Source: Azospirillum baldaniorum
GTDB lineage: Bacteria; Pseudomonadota; Alphaproteobacteria; Azospirillales; Azospirillaceae
Direction: 5' to 3'
DNA length: 64,000 nt
NCBI RefSeq assembly: GCF_003119195.2
Contig: NZ_CP022253.1
Coordinates: 2,117,001-2,181,000, forward strand
This document shows positions 49,298-57,176 of the stretch, in pieces. The position numbers and the translations under genes are program-made. Every line of letters starts with the position of its first letter. Position 1 is the stretch's first letter. The notes under the pieces were generated by a model. The model saw only the letters and a list, made by a program, of their open reading frames with translations. It was not told where the DNA came from and made no database searches.

Positions 49298-49357
49298 TTG
49301 ACAAGAGGCCGCCGTCGTCATCAGCTATGGAAAGGGCCGCCATTTCCGGCGGCCTTT
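49298..49357 (+). promoter_or_regulatory. rnk promoter and leader hairpin
   Basis: The 317-bp gap 49059-49375 holds divergent promoters. TTGACA (49298-49303) is followed at 18-19 bp by CAGCTAT as a possible -10. Just after the predicted start lies GGCCGCC-ATTTCC-GGCGGCC (49335-49354) followed by TTTGCTT, a terminator-like hairpin about 20 bp before the rnk ribosome-binding site. The rest of the gap shows nothing recognisable. Confidence 0.45.
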
Positions 49358-49375
49358 GCTTATGGAGCTTTTGGA

Positions 49376-49783
49376 ATGAACCGCAAGTCGATGCTCGGCG
49401 ATCCGCCGCCGATCCGAATCACCCCCCATGACCTTGGGCGTCTCGACGTCCTTCTCGCCCATCTCAGCCAGCCCGCCGGCGTCATCGACTTCCTCCAGCG
49501 CGAGGTCGACCGCGCCGATGTCGCGGATTCCTCCGACGGCGGCGGCACGCCCTTCGTCCGGCTCGGCAGCCGGGTCACCTTCGCGGACGACCGGGGCACG
49601 CGGCACACCGCCACACTCATCACACCGGACGAAGCGGCCCGGCGCCAGGACGGCATCTCGATCCTGACACCGGTGGGCGCCGCCCTGCTCGGCTTGTCCG
49701 AGGGGCAGTCCATCGCCTACGGCACGCTCGACGGCCGCACCAAGTCGGTGCAGGTCTTGCGGATCGAACCTCCGGCGGCCTGA
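49376..49783 (+). CDS. rnk: Nucleoside diphosphate kinase regulator (Rnk), GreA/Rnk family
   Basis: 135-residue protein from ATG 49376 (MNRKSMLGDPPPIRI), with GGAG eight bases before it. A short N-terminal helical part (HDLGRLDVLLAHL) and a C-terminal GreA-like domain with GSRVTFADDRGTRHTATLITPDEA and ILTPVGAALLGLSEGQSI. Rnk binds RNA polymerase near the secondary channel in E. coli; it lacks the long GreA coiled coil. Divergent from the transporter ATPase gene; a terminator-like hairpin lies in its leader. Confidence 0.9.
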   Translation: MNRKSMLGDPPPIRITPHDLGRLDVLLAHLSQPAGVIDFLQREVDRADVADSSDGGGTPFVRLGSRVTFADDRGTRHTATLITPDEAARRQDGISILTPVGAALLGLSEGQSIAYGTLDGRTKSVQVLRIEPPAA

Positions 49784-49818
49784 CGGCCCGCCTGAAGGAC
49801 CGTCTGACGGTCCATCGA

Positions 49819-49863
49819 CCACGGCTTGCACCGTGGCGCGTCCGCGGAAAAGGCGGACGCGCC
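49819..49863. repeat. Two adjacent hairpins between rnk and ygfZ
   Basis: CCACGG-CTTGCA-CCGTGG (49819-49836) abuts GGCGCGTCCGC-GGAAAAG-GCGGACGCGCC (49835-49863), the latter a perfect 11-bp stem. No T tract follows, so they may be a factor-dependent stop, an RNA-processing signal or part of the ygfZ leader. Confidence 0.45.
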
Positions 49864-49952
49864 ATGCAAGGGCACAGACCTCGCCACCCTTGCCTCCCCT
49901 GCCCCCTTCGCCCAACTATCGGGGACTTGAACGGGACAATCGGAGCAAGGGC

Positions 49953-50858
49953 ATGACGGCGGAACAGGCGGGCTACGCGATCCTGGAGGATCGGGGCGTC
50001 ATCGCGGTCGCGGGCGAGGACCGGGCGGCCTTCCTGCAAGGGCTGGTGTCCAACGACGTGCGCCGCGTCGCCGCGGACCGCGCTGTCTACGCCTTGTTCC
50101 TGACCCCGCAGGGCAAATTCCTGCACGACTTCCGCATCGCCGAATCGGACGGCGCCCTTCTGCTCGACCCCGAGACGGAGCGGCGCGAGGAATTCCTGCG
50201 CCGCCTGAAAATGTACAAGCTGCGCTCCAAGATCACGCTGGAGGATCGGGCCGACGCCATGCTGGCCGTCGTCCTGTTCGGCGGCGACGCGCTTGCGCGG
50301 CTGGGTTTGCCGGAGGAGGCCGGGGCCGCAATCCCCTTCGCGGGCGGCGTCGCCTTCACCGACCCGCGCCTGCCGGCGCTGGGCGCCCGTGCCTTCCTGC
50401 CGCGCGAGGGCGCCGCGGCGGCGCTGGAAGCGGCGGGCTTCGTTCCGCGCGGTGCGGAGGACTACGACCGGCTGCGCCTTTCGCTCGGCGTCCCGGAGGG
50501 CAGCCGCGACCTCACCCCTGACAAGGCGCTGCCTCTGGAGAACGATCTGGACGACCTCAACGCCATCTCCTGGGACAAGGGCTGCTACATGGGGCAGGAG
50601 TTGACCGCCCGCACCAAGTACCGCGCCCTGATCAAGAAGAAGCTGTTCCCAGTGACGCTGGACGGCCCGCTGCCTGCCCCCGGCACGCCGGTGACGCTGG
50701 AGGGCAAGGAGGTCGGCGAGATCCGCAGCGGTTCCGGCTCCTCCGCCCTGGCTTTGTTGCGGCTGGAAGACCTCACCCGTGCGGGGCAAGACGGATTGGT
50801 CTTGACAGCCGGAGAGGCCACAGTCACGCCGGCAAAGCCAGTCTGGGCAAGCTTTTGA
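49953..50858 (+). CDS. ygfZ: Folate-binding protein YgfZ / Iba57-CAF17 family
   Basis: Tetrahydrofolate-binding protein related to the T-protein of glycine cleavage, needed for some iron-sulfur enzymes. The 301-residue product has FLQGLVSNDV near residue 30 and the diagnostic motif KGCYMGQELTARTKYR (KGCYxGQE). CGGAGCAAGG precedes the ATG at 49953. It is on the same strand as rnk, 169 bp after it, across two hairpins. Confidence 0.93.
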   Translation: MTAEQAGYAILEDRGVIAVAGEDRAAFLQGLVSNDVRRVAADRAVYALFLTPQGKFLHDFRIAESDGALLLDPETERREEFLRRLKMYKLRSKITLEDRADAMLAVVLFGGDALARLGLPEEAGAAIPFAGGVAFTDPRLPALGARAFLPREGAAAALEAAGFVPRGAEDYDRLRLSLGVPEGSRDLTPDKALPLENDLDDLNAISWDKGCYMGQELTARTKYRALIKKKLFPVTLDGPLPAPGTPVTLEGKEVGEIRSGSGSSALALLRLEDLTRAGQDGLVLTAGEATVTPAKPVWASF

Positions 50859-51017
50859 GTTCTTCGTCACTTTTATTCCCGAAACTTGCACGGACTAGCC
50901 GAAAGATTTTTTCGATTTTCCGCGTGACCATTCCCGCCGAGGCCCTGTTGTCGAACTGCCTTACCGAGACAAACCAAGGCACTCGACGACACGCCGAAAC
51001 ACGGAGAGGAGTGAGTT

Positions 51018-51638
51018 ATGCGTAGGGAAATCATCGCGGCTGCGTCCGTCCTGGCGCTGATGACCGGCACGGCGATGGCGCAGACCACGTCGCCGACCAC
51101 CGGCAGCCCCACCACCGGCGCCCCGACCGCGACCGAGATGAACAAAAGCGGCAGCGCCCCGGGCAGCGCCGCGACCGGCAGCGCCACGACCGGCAGTGCC
51201 TCGGGCCTGACCGGCGGCACGCTCGCCAGCGCCGAGAACATGATGGGCAAGAACGTCTACGGCTCCGACAACGAGAAGGTCGGCGAGGTCGAGGACATCA
51301 TTCTCGACAGCAACGGCCAGGCCCGCCAGATCGTGATCTCCTCGGGCGGCTTCCTCGGCATCGGCGAGAAGCAGATCGCCGTGGACATCGGCAACGCCAA
51401 CTGGGACGCCCAGCAGGAGCGCGTCCAGCTCTCGGGCATGACCCGCGATCAGGTGAAGGAGATGCCGGAGTTCGAGTACTCCGACACCACCACCTCGCTG
51501 AACCGCAACAAGGACAAGGCCGGCGACACGGTGAACGGCGCGGCGAGCCGCTCCTCCACCGGCACCTCCGGCACCATGACCGCCCCGGGCGGCGCCACCG
51601 GCACCCCGCCGGCCGCCCCGTCGGGCACCGGCCAGTAA
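51018..51638 (+). CDS. Secreted PRC-barrel domain protein
   Basis: 206 residues with a signal peptide (MRREIIAAASVLALMTGTAMAQ). A low-complexity stretch rich in Thr, Ser, Gly and Pro (TSPTTGSPTTGAPTATE and GSAATGSATTGSASG) leads to a PRC-barrel domain (about residues 75-140: GKNVYGSDNEKVGEVEDIILD, QIVISSGGFLGIGEKQIAVD), then another low-complexity tail. Probably periplasmic or envelope-bound; such proteins are common and uncharacterised in Alphaproteobacteria. Its own promoter is likely in the 159-bp upstream gap; a strong terminator follows. Confidence 0.88.
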   Translation: MRREIIAAASVLALMTGTAMAQTTSPTTGSPTTGAPTATEMNKSGSAPGSAATGSATTGSASGLTGGTLASAENMMGKNVYGSDNEKVGEVEDIILDSNGQARQIVISSGGFLGIGEKQIAVDIGNANWDAQQERVQLSGMTRDQVKEMPEFEYSDTTTSLNRNKDKAGDTVNGAASRSSTGTSGTMTAPGGATGTPPAAPSGTGQ

Positions 51639-51655
51639 TCGCCGGTCCGGTCATG

Positions 51656-51690
51656 AAAAGCCCCCGCGGCCAAGCGCCGCGGGGGCTTTT
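51656..51690. terminator. Strong bidirectional terminator
   Basis: AAAA GCCCCCGCGGC, loop CAAGC, GCCGCGGGGGC TTTT. Eleven perfect pairs between the convergent PRC-barrel and secreted-repeat genes; A and T runs on either side serve both. Confidence 0.9.
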
Positions 51691-51708
51691 CCCTGTTCGG
51701 AGTCGTGC

Positions 51709-52107
51709 TTACGGACGCGCGACGTGCCAGACGTTGTTGACGCCGTCACCGGTGGTGTCGCCCGGCTTGCCGTCCTTCGCCCAGCCGTAGAGCGGTTTGC
51801 CCTTGTAGGCCCACTGCATGGAGCCATCGTCGCGGGTGACGACGGAATAATCGCCCATCGCCTTGGCGCCCGCCGGAGCCATCAGCGGCGGCCAGTTGGT
51901 GGCGCACTGCCCGTTGCAGGCGGATTTGCCGCCCGAATCGCGGTCGAAGACGTAGAGCGTCATGCCCTTGCTGTCGGTCAGCACGGGGCCGCCGGCCGAC
52001 TGGCCGGTCTTGGCGGGCATGGCGCCCTGTGCGAAGGCGGACGGCGCCACGAGGCCGAGCGCCAGCGCGGTCGCCGCGGCGGCGGTGAAACGGGTGAAGC
52101 GGTGCAT
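51709..52107 (-). CDS. Secreted-repeat (COG4315-type) exported protein
   Basis: 132 residues with signal peptide (MHRFTRFTAAAATALALGLVAPSAFA). Contains the 'secreted repeat of unknown function': VLTDSKGMTLYVFDRD, SACNGQCATNWPPLMAP (paired cysteines) and WAYKGKPLYGWAKDGKPGDTTGDGVNNVWHVA. Periplasmic; function unknown in the family. Start at ATG 52107 with GGAGG eight bases before it. Confidence 0.88.
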   Translation of the reverse strand: MHRFTRFTAAAATALALGLVAPSAFAQGAMPAKTGQSAGGPVLTDSKGMTLYVFDRDSGGKSACNGQCATNWPPLMAPAGAKAMGDYSVVTRDDGSMQWAYKGKPLYGWAKDGKPGDTTGDGVNNVWHVARP

Positions 52108-52208
52108 GGACGGAACCTCCCTGTCGTGACGGGGCGGGTGATTGGACCCGGCCCTCACACACAGGACGCCCGTCGCGGCGCTTTATTCCGTCCCCACCCG
52201 ATCGATGA

Positions 52209-52907
52209 TCAGGCCCGCAGCAGATCGACGAAGCGGCGGCAGGCGGCGATGTCCACGCGCAGGGCGGCGCGGCGCTTGGTCGCTTCCGGGTCCTCGCCCC
52301 AAGCTTCGATCTGGAAGGTCTCGTCGAGCTGCGACACCTCGAATGCCTCCTCGGCGTCGATCCGTCCCTCGACCAGCGCCAGCGCGACGATCAGCGAGCC
52401 GCAGGAACCGGTCGCGGTCTGGAGCGCCGACAGCGTCCAGTCGTCGTAGGCCTCCACCGCGTTGCGCAGGGCGCGCAGCGCCTCGGGCGGCTGCGGCTTG
52501 GGCATCAGCCCGGCGTTGACGTGCAGCGGCGCGTCGTAGCGCAGCGTCGCCCAATCGAGCAGCGGCTGCCAGCGCTGCGCCTGCCGCTCCACCAGGTTCC
52601 GGGGATGCTCCGCGCGGTAGCAGAGGAGGTCCGTCTCCGCATAGGCGGCCACGCCGTCGACGATGGCGGCCCGACCCTTGCCGATCAGGTCCACCGCCGT
52701 GCTGGCGAGCTGCATCAGCGGCATGCTGTCCGGGGCGATGTCCTCGGGCTGCGCGTCCCATTCGGCGGCGACGGCCTGGGCCAGCGGCCAGCTCGCGAAG
52801 ACCAGCGGCGCCTTGGCCGGGCTGCGGATCGGGCGGTTGTCCAGGCGCACCTCGAAGCCGCCGCCGGCGGCCTCGTCGACGGAGGCGGTCTTGTAGAAGC
52901 GCTTCAT
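52209..52907 (-). CDS. ATP12-family F1-ATPase assembly chaperone
   Basis: 232-residue protein related to mitochondrial ATP12, which binds the F1 alpha subunit before assembly. Family features: MKRFYKTASVDE start, DNRPIRSPAKAPLV, AAEWDAQ near residue 50, and ETDLLCYRAEHPRNLVERQAQRW. Restricted largely to Alphaproteobacteria and mitochondria. It starts 21 bp after the phosphatase gene stop on the same strand, so the two probably share a transcript. No atp genes nearby. Confidence 0.92.
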   Translation of the reverse strand: MKRFYKTASVDEAAGGGFEVRLDNRPIRSPAKAPLVFASWPLAQAVAAEWDAQPEDIAPDSMPLMQLASTAVDLIGKGRAAIVDGVAAYAETDLLCYRAEHPRNLVERQAQRWQPLLDWATLRYDAPLHVNAGLMPKPQPPEALRALRNAVEAYDDWTLSALQTATGSCGSLIVALALVEGRIDAEEAFEVSQLDETFQIEAWGEDPEATKRRAALRVDIAACRRFVDLLRA

Positions 52908-52928
52908 CAGGGTCCTTCGAATGCTCTC

Positions 52929-53624
52929 TTAACGGTGCAACAGGTCCAGCACGGCGCCGGCCACCTCGCGCCCGCGGTGGACGATGCGGTCGGCCCCGGC
53001 GCCCTCCAGCTCGGCCACCGCGTGATAGCCCCAGGAGACGCCGACCGACGCGACCCGCGCGTTGCGGGCCATCTGAATGTCGTAGGTGGTGTCGCCGATC
53101 ACAACCGTCCGCGCCGCCTCCACCCCGGTGTCGGCCAGGGCGCGGTAGACCATGTCGGGGTGCGGCTTGCCGGGGCCGATGTCGCTGGTCTGGAGTGTGA
53201 CGAAACGGTGCGCCAGCCCGTGATGGGCCAGCACGGCGTCCAGCCCACGGCGCGACTTGCCGGTCGCCACGCCGAGCAGAACGCCCGCCGCCTCAAGCGC
53301 GTCCAGCGTGTCGCGCAGGCCGGGAAACAGCGGCTCGTGCAGGTCGCCGCGGTGGCGCAGCGCCGCGAAGGCGTCCTTGTAGCTTTCCGCGACGGCCACA
53401 TGGCGGTCGGTGTCCAGGTTCGGCAGCAGTTGCGACACCGCCTGCACCAGCGGCAGCCCGACCATGCGGCGCACCTCCAGCGGGTCCGGCTCGCCCAGCC
53501 CGTGGGCGGCCCAGGCGGTGGTCATGGCGTCGATGATGGCGAACTGGCTGTCCACCAGCGTGCCGTCGCAATCGAACAGGGCCAGCCGCAGGGGACGGGC
53601 ATTCTCTGAGCTGCTCACGGGCAT
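52929..53624 (-). CDS. HAD-superfamily phosphatase, phosphoglycolate-phosphatase-like
   Basis: 231 residues with HAD motifs I LFDCDGTLVDSQ (nucleophile Asp near residue 18), II VATGKSRRG, III GKPHPD and IV IGDTTYDIQMARNA. Closest in style to Gph, which removes 2-phosphoglycolate, but HAD substrate prediction is weak. In other Alphaproteobacteria a HAD gene commonly stands beside the ATP12 gene and an rluA gene; here rluA is close but separated by benE and gntR. Confidence 0.9.
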   Translation of the reverse strand: MPVSSSENARPLRLALFDCDGTLVDSQFAIIDAMTTAWAAHGLGEPDPLEVRRMVGLPLVQAVSQLLPNLDTDRHVAVAESYKDAFAALRHRGDLHEPLFPGLRDTLDALEAAGVLLGVATGKSRRGLDAVLAHHGLAHRFVTLQTSDIGPGKPHPDMVYRALADTGVEAARTVVIGDTTYDIQMARNARVASVGVSWGYHAVAELEGAGADRIVHRGREVAGAVLDLLHR

Positions 53625-53681
53625 CGCCTCCGGGACGCGGGTCGTACCGGACTTATGCGGCTCGCATTGGGAAAGCGCAAC

Positions 53682-54905
53682 TCACTTTGCCGGCTGCGAC
53701 ACCGAAGGGCGCCAATGGAGCAAATGGACCGCCCCGCCCAGCAGCAGGCCCCAGAAGGCCGAGCCCACCCCGGCGACGGACAGGCCGGAGGCGGTGACCA
53801 GCATGGTGACCAGCGCGGCTGTCCGGTTCGCCTCCACCTGCACGGCGCCCATCAGGGCGGCACCGAAGGCGCCGACCAGGGCCAGCCCGGCCACCGCCTC
53901 GATCAGGATCGGCGGGGAGCGGGTGACCATCACCGCCGTCACCCCGGCCAGCCCGGCGAACAGGATGTAGCCGATGCCGCCGACGAAGGCGGCCTGCCAG
54001 CGCCGCGCCGGGTTGGGGTCGGCGTCCGGGCTGGCGCAGAGCGCCGCGGTGATCGCCGCGAGGTTGATGGTGGGCGCGCCGCCCAGCGCCGTCAGGGCGG
54101 AGGCCGCCCCCGTCGCCAGGAAGATCGGGCGGGTCGGCGGCGCGTAGTTGTAGGTCGCCAGGACGGCGAGGCCGGGAATGTTCTGCGACGCCATGGTGAC
54201 GACGAACAACGGCAGGGCGATGCCGACCATCGCTTCCCAGGTGAACACCGGCTGGACGAAGGTCACGCCCGGCCACAGCGCACCGGACAACACCGCCCCG
54301 CCGGCCAAACCGCCGGAAGAGTCCAGCGCCATCGCCCCCAGCGCCACCGCCACCGCGGCGGGCACGGCGTAGAGACGCGCCACCCGCCCCACCACCGCCC
54401 AGGTCGCCAGCACCAGCAGCGCCATTCCCGGCGCCTGCGACACCGCCAGGAAGGGGGCCAGGCACAGCTTCAGCAGGATGCCCGCCAGCATGCCGTTGGC
54501 CAGCGGCTTGGGAATCGCCGCGATCCAGCGGCCGAGCGGCGACCACAGCCCGGCCAGGATGATCAGGACTCCGGTCGCTATGAAGGCCCCCACCGCGGCG
54601 GGGAACCCGCCCTCCACCGCGCCGGTGGCGGCGAGCAGCGCCATGCCCGGCGTCGTCCAGGCGATGCTGATCGGCTTGCGCCGGTGCAGGCTGAGCCCCA
54701 TCGCCGTCAGCCCCATGGCGAAGCCCAGCAGGACGAGGCCCGACACCACCTGCTCCGTGCTGGCACCCACGGCGGTCAGGCCATGGATCACCACCGCCAC
54801 CGAGCTGGCATAGCCGACCAGGGCCGCCAGCAGGCCGGCGCCGACCGCGCGCAGGGAAAGCCCCGTCGAAAGGTCCGTCGCCGGGACGGTGTCGGAAGAG
54901 GACAT
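53682..54905 (-). CDS. benE: BenE-family benzoate/H+ symporter
   Basis: Inner-membrane transporter of 407 residues with about 12 hydrophobic segments; benzoate:proton symporter family. Seen are VGYASSVAVVIHGL, ISIAWTTPGMALL and the conserved NIPGLAVLATYNYAPP plus APTINLAAITAALCASPDA. Start ATG 54905 has GGAGGG nine bases before it. No benzoate-degradation genes lie in the window, so the substrate may differ. Divergent from a GntR regulator across an 83-bp gap with a palindrome, hence probably regulated by it. Confidence 0.92.
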   Translation of the reverse strand: MSSSDTVPATDLSTGLSLRAVGAGLLAALVGYASSVAVVIHGLTAVGASTEQVVSGLVLLGFAMGLTAMGLSLHRRKPISIAWTTPGMALLAATGAVEGGFPAAVGAFIATGVLIILAGLWSPLGRWIAAIPKPLANGMLAGILLKLCLAPFLAVSQAPGMALLVLATWAVVGRVARLYAVPAAVAVALGAMALDSSGGLAGGAVLSGALWPGVTFVQPVFTWEAMVGIALPLFVVTMASQNIPGLAVLATYNYAPPTRPIFLATGAASALTALGGAPTINLAAITAALCASPDADPNPARRWQAAFVGGIGYILFAGLAGVTAVMVTRSPPILIEAVAGLALVGAFGAALMGAVQVEANRTAALVTMLVTASGLSVAGVGSAFWGLLLGGAVHLLHWRPSVSQPAK

Positions 54906-54953
54906 GGCTTGGGACCCTCCATCGGGGGTGCAGGACGATGGGGAAGGTGATAG

Positions 54954-54965
54954 ATTGGATCCAAT
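54954..54965. promoter_or_regulatory. Operator candidate ATTGGATCCAAT between benE and gntR
   Basis: Perfect 12-bp palindrome in the 83-bp divergent gap, 23 bp before the gntR start. The TTGG-N2-CCAA form is typical of FadR-subfamily GntR operators. Confidence 0.6.
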
Positions 54966-54988
54966 ATCCTGGCAAGGGGAGATCACGC

Positions 54989-55678
54989 ATGGCGGTCAAC
55001 GACGGGCTGTCGCGCCTCGTGGCGCGTGCGCGGCCGCGCCACCGCACCACCACGGAGTTCGTGGAGGCGACGCTGCGCGAGGCGATCCTGACCGGGGTCA
55101 TCGCGCCGGGCACGCCCTTGCGGCAGGAGGAGCTGGCGGAAACCTTCGGGGTCAGCCGCATGCCGGTGCGCGAGGCGCTGCGCCAGTTGGAGGCGCGGGC
55201 GCTGGCCGAGTTCCACCCGCACCGCGGGGCGGTCGTCGCGGAAATCTCGGCGGCGGACGGCGCCGACATCGGGGCGATCCGCATGGCGCTGGAACCGATG
55301 GCGCTGCGCCTGTCGCTGCCCGGCCTGACGGCGGCGGACCTCGATCAGGCGGAAGAGTTGATCGCGGAGATGGATGGGGAGGCCGATCCGGGTCGCATGG
55401 GGGAGCTGAACCGGCGCTTCCACATGACGCTCTACGCGCGGGCCGGGCGGCCCCGTCTGCTGGCGCTGACGGAGCAGCATCTGCTGGCCGCCGACCGTTA
55501 CCTGCGCTTCCAGTTCGCGGCGCTGGGCTATCTACCGCGGTCGCAGGACGAGCACCGCGCGCTGCTGGCGGCCTGCCGGGTGGGCGATGCGGACACGGCC
55601 TGCCGGCTCGTCACCGAGCATGTCGGACAGGCGGCGGAGCAGCTCACGGTGTTCCTGGAGGGCCGCGAGGCGGGGTGA
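54989..55678 (+). CDS. GntR-family (FadR/FCD subfamily) transcription regulator
   Basis: 229 residues. Winged helix at residues about 20-85: LREAILTGVIAPGTPLRQEELAETFGVSRMPVREALRQLEARAL (key: GTPLRQEELAETFGVSR). The C-terminal FCD domain is helical with RMALEPMALRL, NRRFHMTLYARAGRP and a late EHRALLAACRVGDADTACRLVTEH, giving the Asp/His metal pattern. Start ATG 54989 with AAGGGGAG before it. Divergent from benE; a palindrome between them is its likely site. Confidence 0.92.
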   Translation: MAVNDGLSRLVARARPRHRTTTEFVEATLREAILTGVIAPGTPLRQEELAETFGVSRMPVREALRQLEARALAEFHPHRGAVVAEISAADGADIGAIRMALEPMALRLSLPGLTAADLDQAEELIAEMDGEADPGRMGELNRRFHMTLYARAGRPRLLALTEQHLLAADRYLRFQFAALGYLPRSQDEHRALLAACRVGDADTACRLVTEHVGQAAEQLTVFLEGREAG

Positions 55679-55688
55679 GCCCCCCGCC

Positions 55689-56708
55689 TTACTCGACCCC
55701 CTCGAACGGGTCGCCCTTCAGGCTGGCGCTGAAGCCCAGATACTTCCAGGTCGTCAGCATGTGGTCGGGCAGCGGCGCCGTCACGTCGATCATCCGGTTG
55801 CCGCCGCGCGGGTGCGGCAGGATCAGCCGGCGGGCGTGCAGATGCAGCTTCTTCTGGATCTCTGCGCCCGGAAGATGGGCCCCCTGCCCGGCGTACTTGC
55901 CGTCGCCCAGGATCGGCGTGCCGATGGCGTTCATGTGGACGCGGAGCTGGTGGGTGCGGCCCGTGCGCGGCCACATGGCGACGAAAGCCGCCTGCTTGCC
56001 CAGGTTTTCCAGCACCGTGTAGTAGGTGACGGCGCGCTTGCCGTCGTCCTCGTCGCCAGCCACCCGCTCGCCCTGCGGCCCGCCTTCCTTGGCCAGCGCG
56101 AGGTCGATCTTGCCCTGGTAGGGCTTCGGCACGCCGACCGTGGCGGCCCAGTAGATCTTGCGCACGTCGCGGCCGCGGAACTGCTCCGTCAGCTTGGACG
56201 CCGCGAAGGTGTTGCGCGCCAGCAGCAGGACGCCCGAGGTGTCCTTGTCCAGCCGGTGCACCAGCTTCGGCCGCTCCTTCGCGTCGAAGCGCAGGGCGTC
56301 CAGCATGGCGTCGAGATGCTTGGTGGTGTTGGTGCCGCCCTGCACGGCGAGGCCCGCCGGCTTGTTCAGCGCGATGACGTCGCCGTCCTTGAAGAGAACC
56401 AGCGCCTGGAGCGCCGCGATGTCCTTGTCCGACATGGCCGGCTTCTTCGGCGCGGGTGCCGCGGCGGCGCCCTCCGGCTTGGCCCAGTCGGCCAGCGGCG
56501 GAATGCGGATGGACTGGCCGGCGGCGAGCCGGGTCGAGGTTTCCGCCCGCTTGCCGTCCACGCGGATCTGGCCGGTGCGCAGCAGCTTCTGCAGATAGCC
56601 GTGCCCCACGTCGGGGAAATGGCGCTTGAACCAGCGGTCGAGGCGAACGTCGGCCTCGTCGGACGTCACGGTCCGGGTTTCCACGCTGGGGGACTTGTTC
56701 TCACTCAT
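55689..56708 (-). CDS. RluA-family 23S rRNA pseudouridine synthase
   Basis: 339 residues: an N-terminal S4 RNA-binding domain (DVRLDRWFKRHFPDVGHGYLQKLLRTGQIRVDGKR in part) and the catalytic domain with HRLDKDTSGVLLLA (Asp nucleophile near residue 155) and RTGRTHQLRVH. A Pro/Ala linker separates them. RluC-like by domain order. The ATG at 56708 overlaps the crcB stop as TGATG, so it is translationally coupled to crcB. Confidence 0.94.
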   Translation of the reverse strand: MSENKSPSVETRTVTSDEADVRLDRWFKRHFPDVGHGYLQKLLRTGQIRVDGKRAETSTRLAAGQSIRIPPLADWAKPEGAAAAPAPKKPAMSDKDIAALQALVLFKDGDVIALNKPAGLAVQGGTNTTKHLDAMLDALRFDAKERPKLVHRLDKDTSGVLLLARNTFAASKLTEQFRGRDVRKIYWAATVGVPKPYQGKIDLALAKEGGPQGERVAGDEDDGKRAVTYYTVLENLGKQAAFVAMWPRTGRTHQLRVHMNAIGTPILGDGKYAGQGAHLPGAEIQKKLHLHARRLILPHPRGGNRMIDVTAPLPDHMLTTWKYLGFSASLKGDPFEGVE

Positions 56709-57109
56709 CAAACGGGCACCGAAACAAGAGAACGCACGACCGCGAGGCCGGCAAAGAAACCCGCGATGGTCAGCACCATCGAGGCCAGGATGTAACCCGC
56801 CGCCGCCGGCAGGGCGTTCCGCTCCACCAGCAGCCCGACGTCGAGCGTGAAGGAGGAGAAAGTGGTAAATCCCCCCAGCACCCCGACCATCAGCAGCGCC
56901 CGCAGCTCCGGCGAGGGCGACCACACCAGCGCGGCCAGCTCCGCCAGCGCGCCCATGGTGAAGCAGCCCACGGCGTTCACGATCAGCGTCCCGTAGGGAA
57001 ACTGCGTGCCCAGCCAATGGCCGACCGCCGTCATCAGAAGATAGCGCGCCATGGACCCGACGGCTCCACCGACGGCAACCGCGGCGAGCGTGGACGGTGA
57101 TGCGATCAC
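56708..57109 (-). CDS. crcB: Fluoride channel CrcB (Fluc)
   Basis: Dual-topology fluoride exporter of 133 residues and four membrane segments. Signature motifs GGAVGSMARYLL, GTLIVNAVGCFTMG and GGFTTFSSFTLDV (Phe box and Na+-site region). A single full-length gene, so it would act as a homodimer. No fluoride riboswitch consensus was recognised in the 67-bp upstream gap. Coupled to the rluA-family gene by a one-base overlap. Confidence 0.95.
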   Translation of the reverse strand: MIASPSTLAAVAVGGAVGSMARYLLMTAVGHWLGTQFPYGTLIVNAVGCFTMGALAELAALVWSPSPELRALLMVGVLGGFTTFSSFTLDVGLLVERNALPAAAGYILASMVLTIAGFFAGLAVVRSLVSVPV

Positions 57110-57176
57110 GGAACCTCCGGAACGGATGGGACGACGGGCATCCCGCGCGGATTAGAGCCAGAATTGCGGCGGCTTG

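Noticed and set aside
57110..57176. Possible fluoride riboswitch before crcB
   Set aside because: The short gap shows no recognisable crcB-motif pseudoknot sequence.
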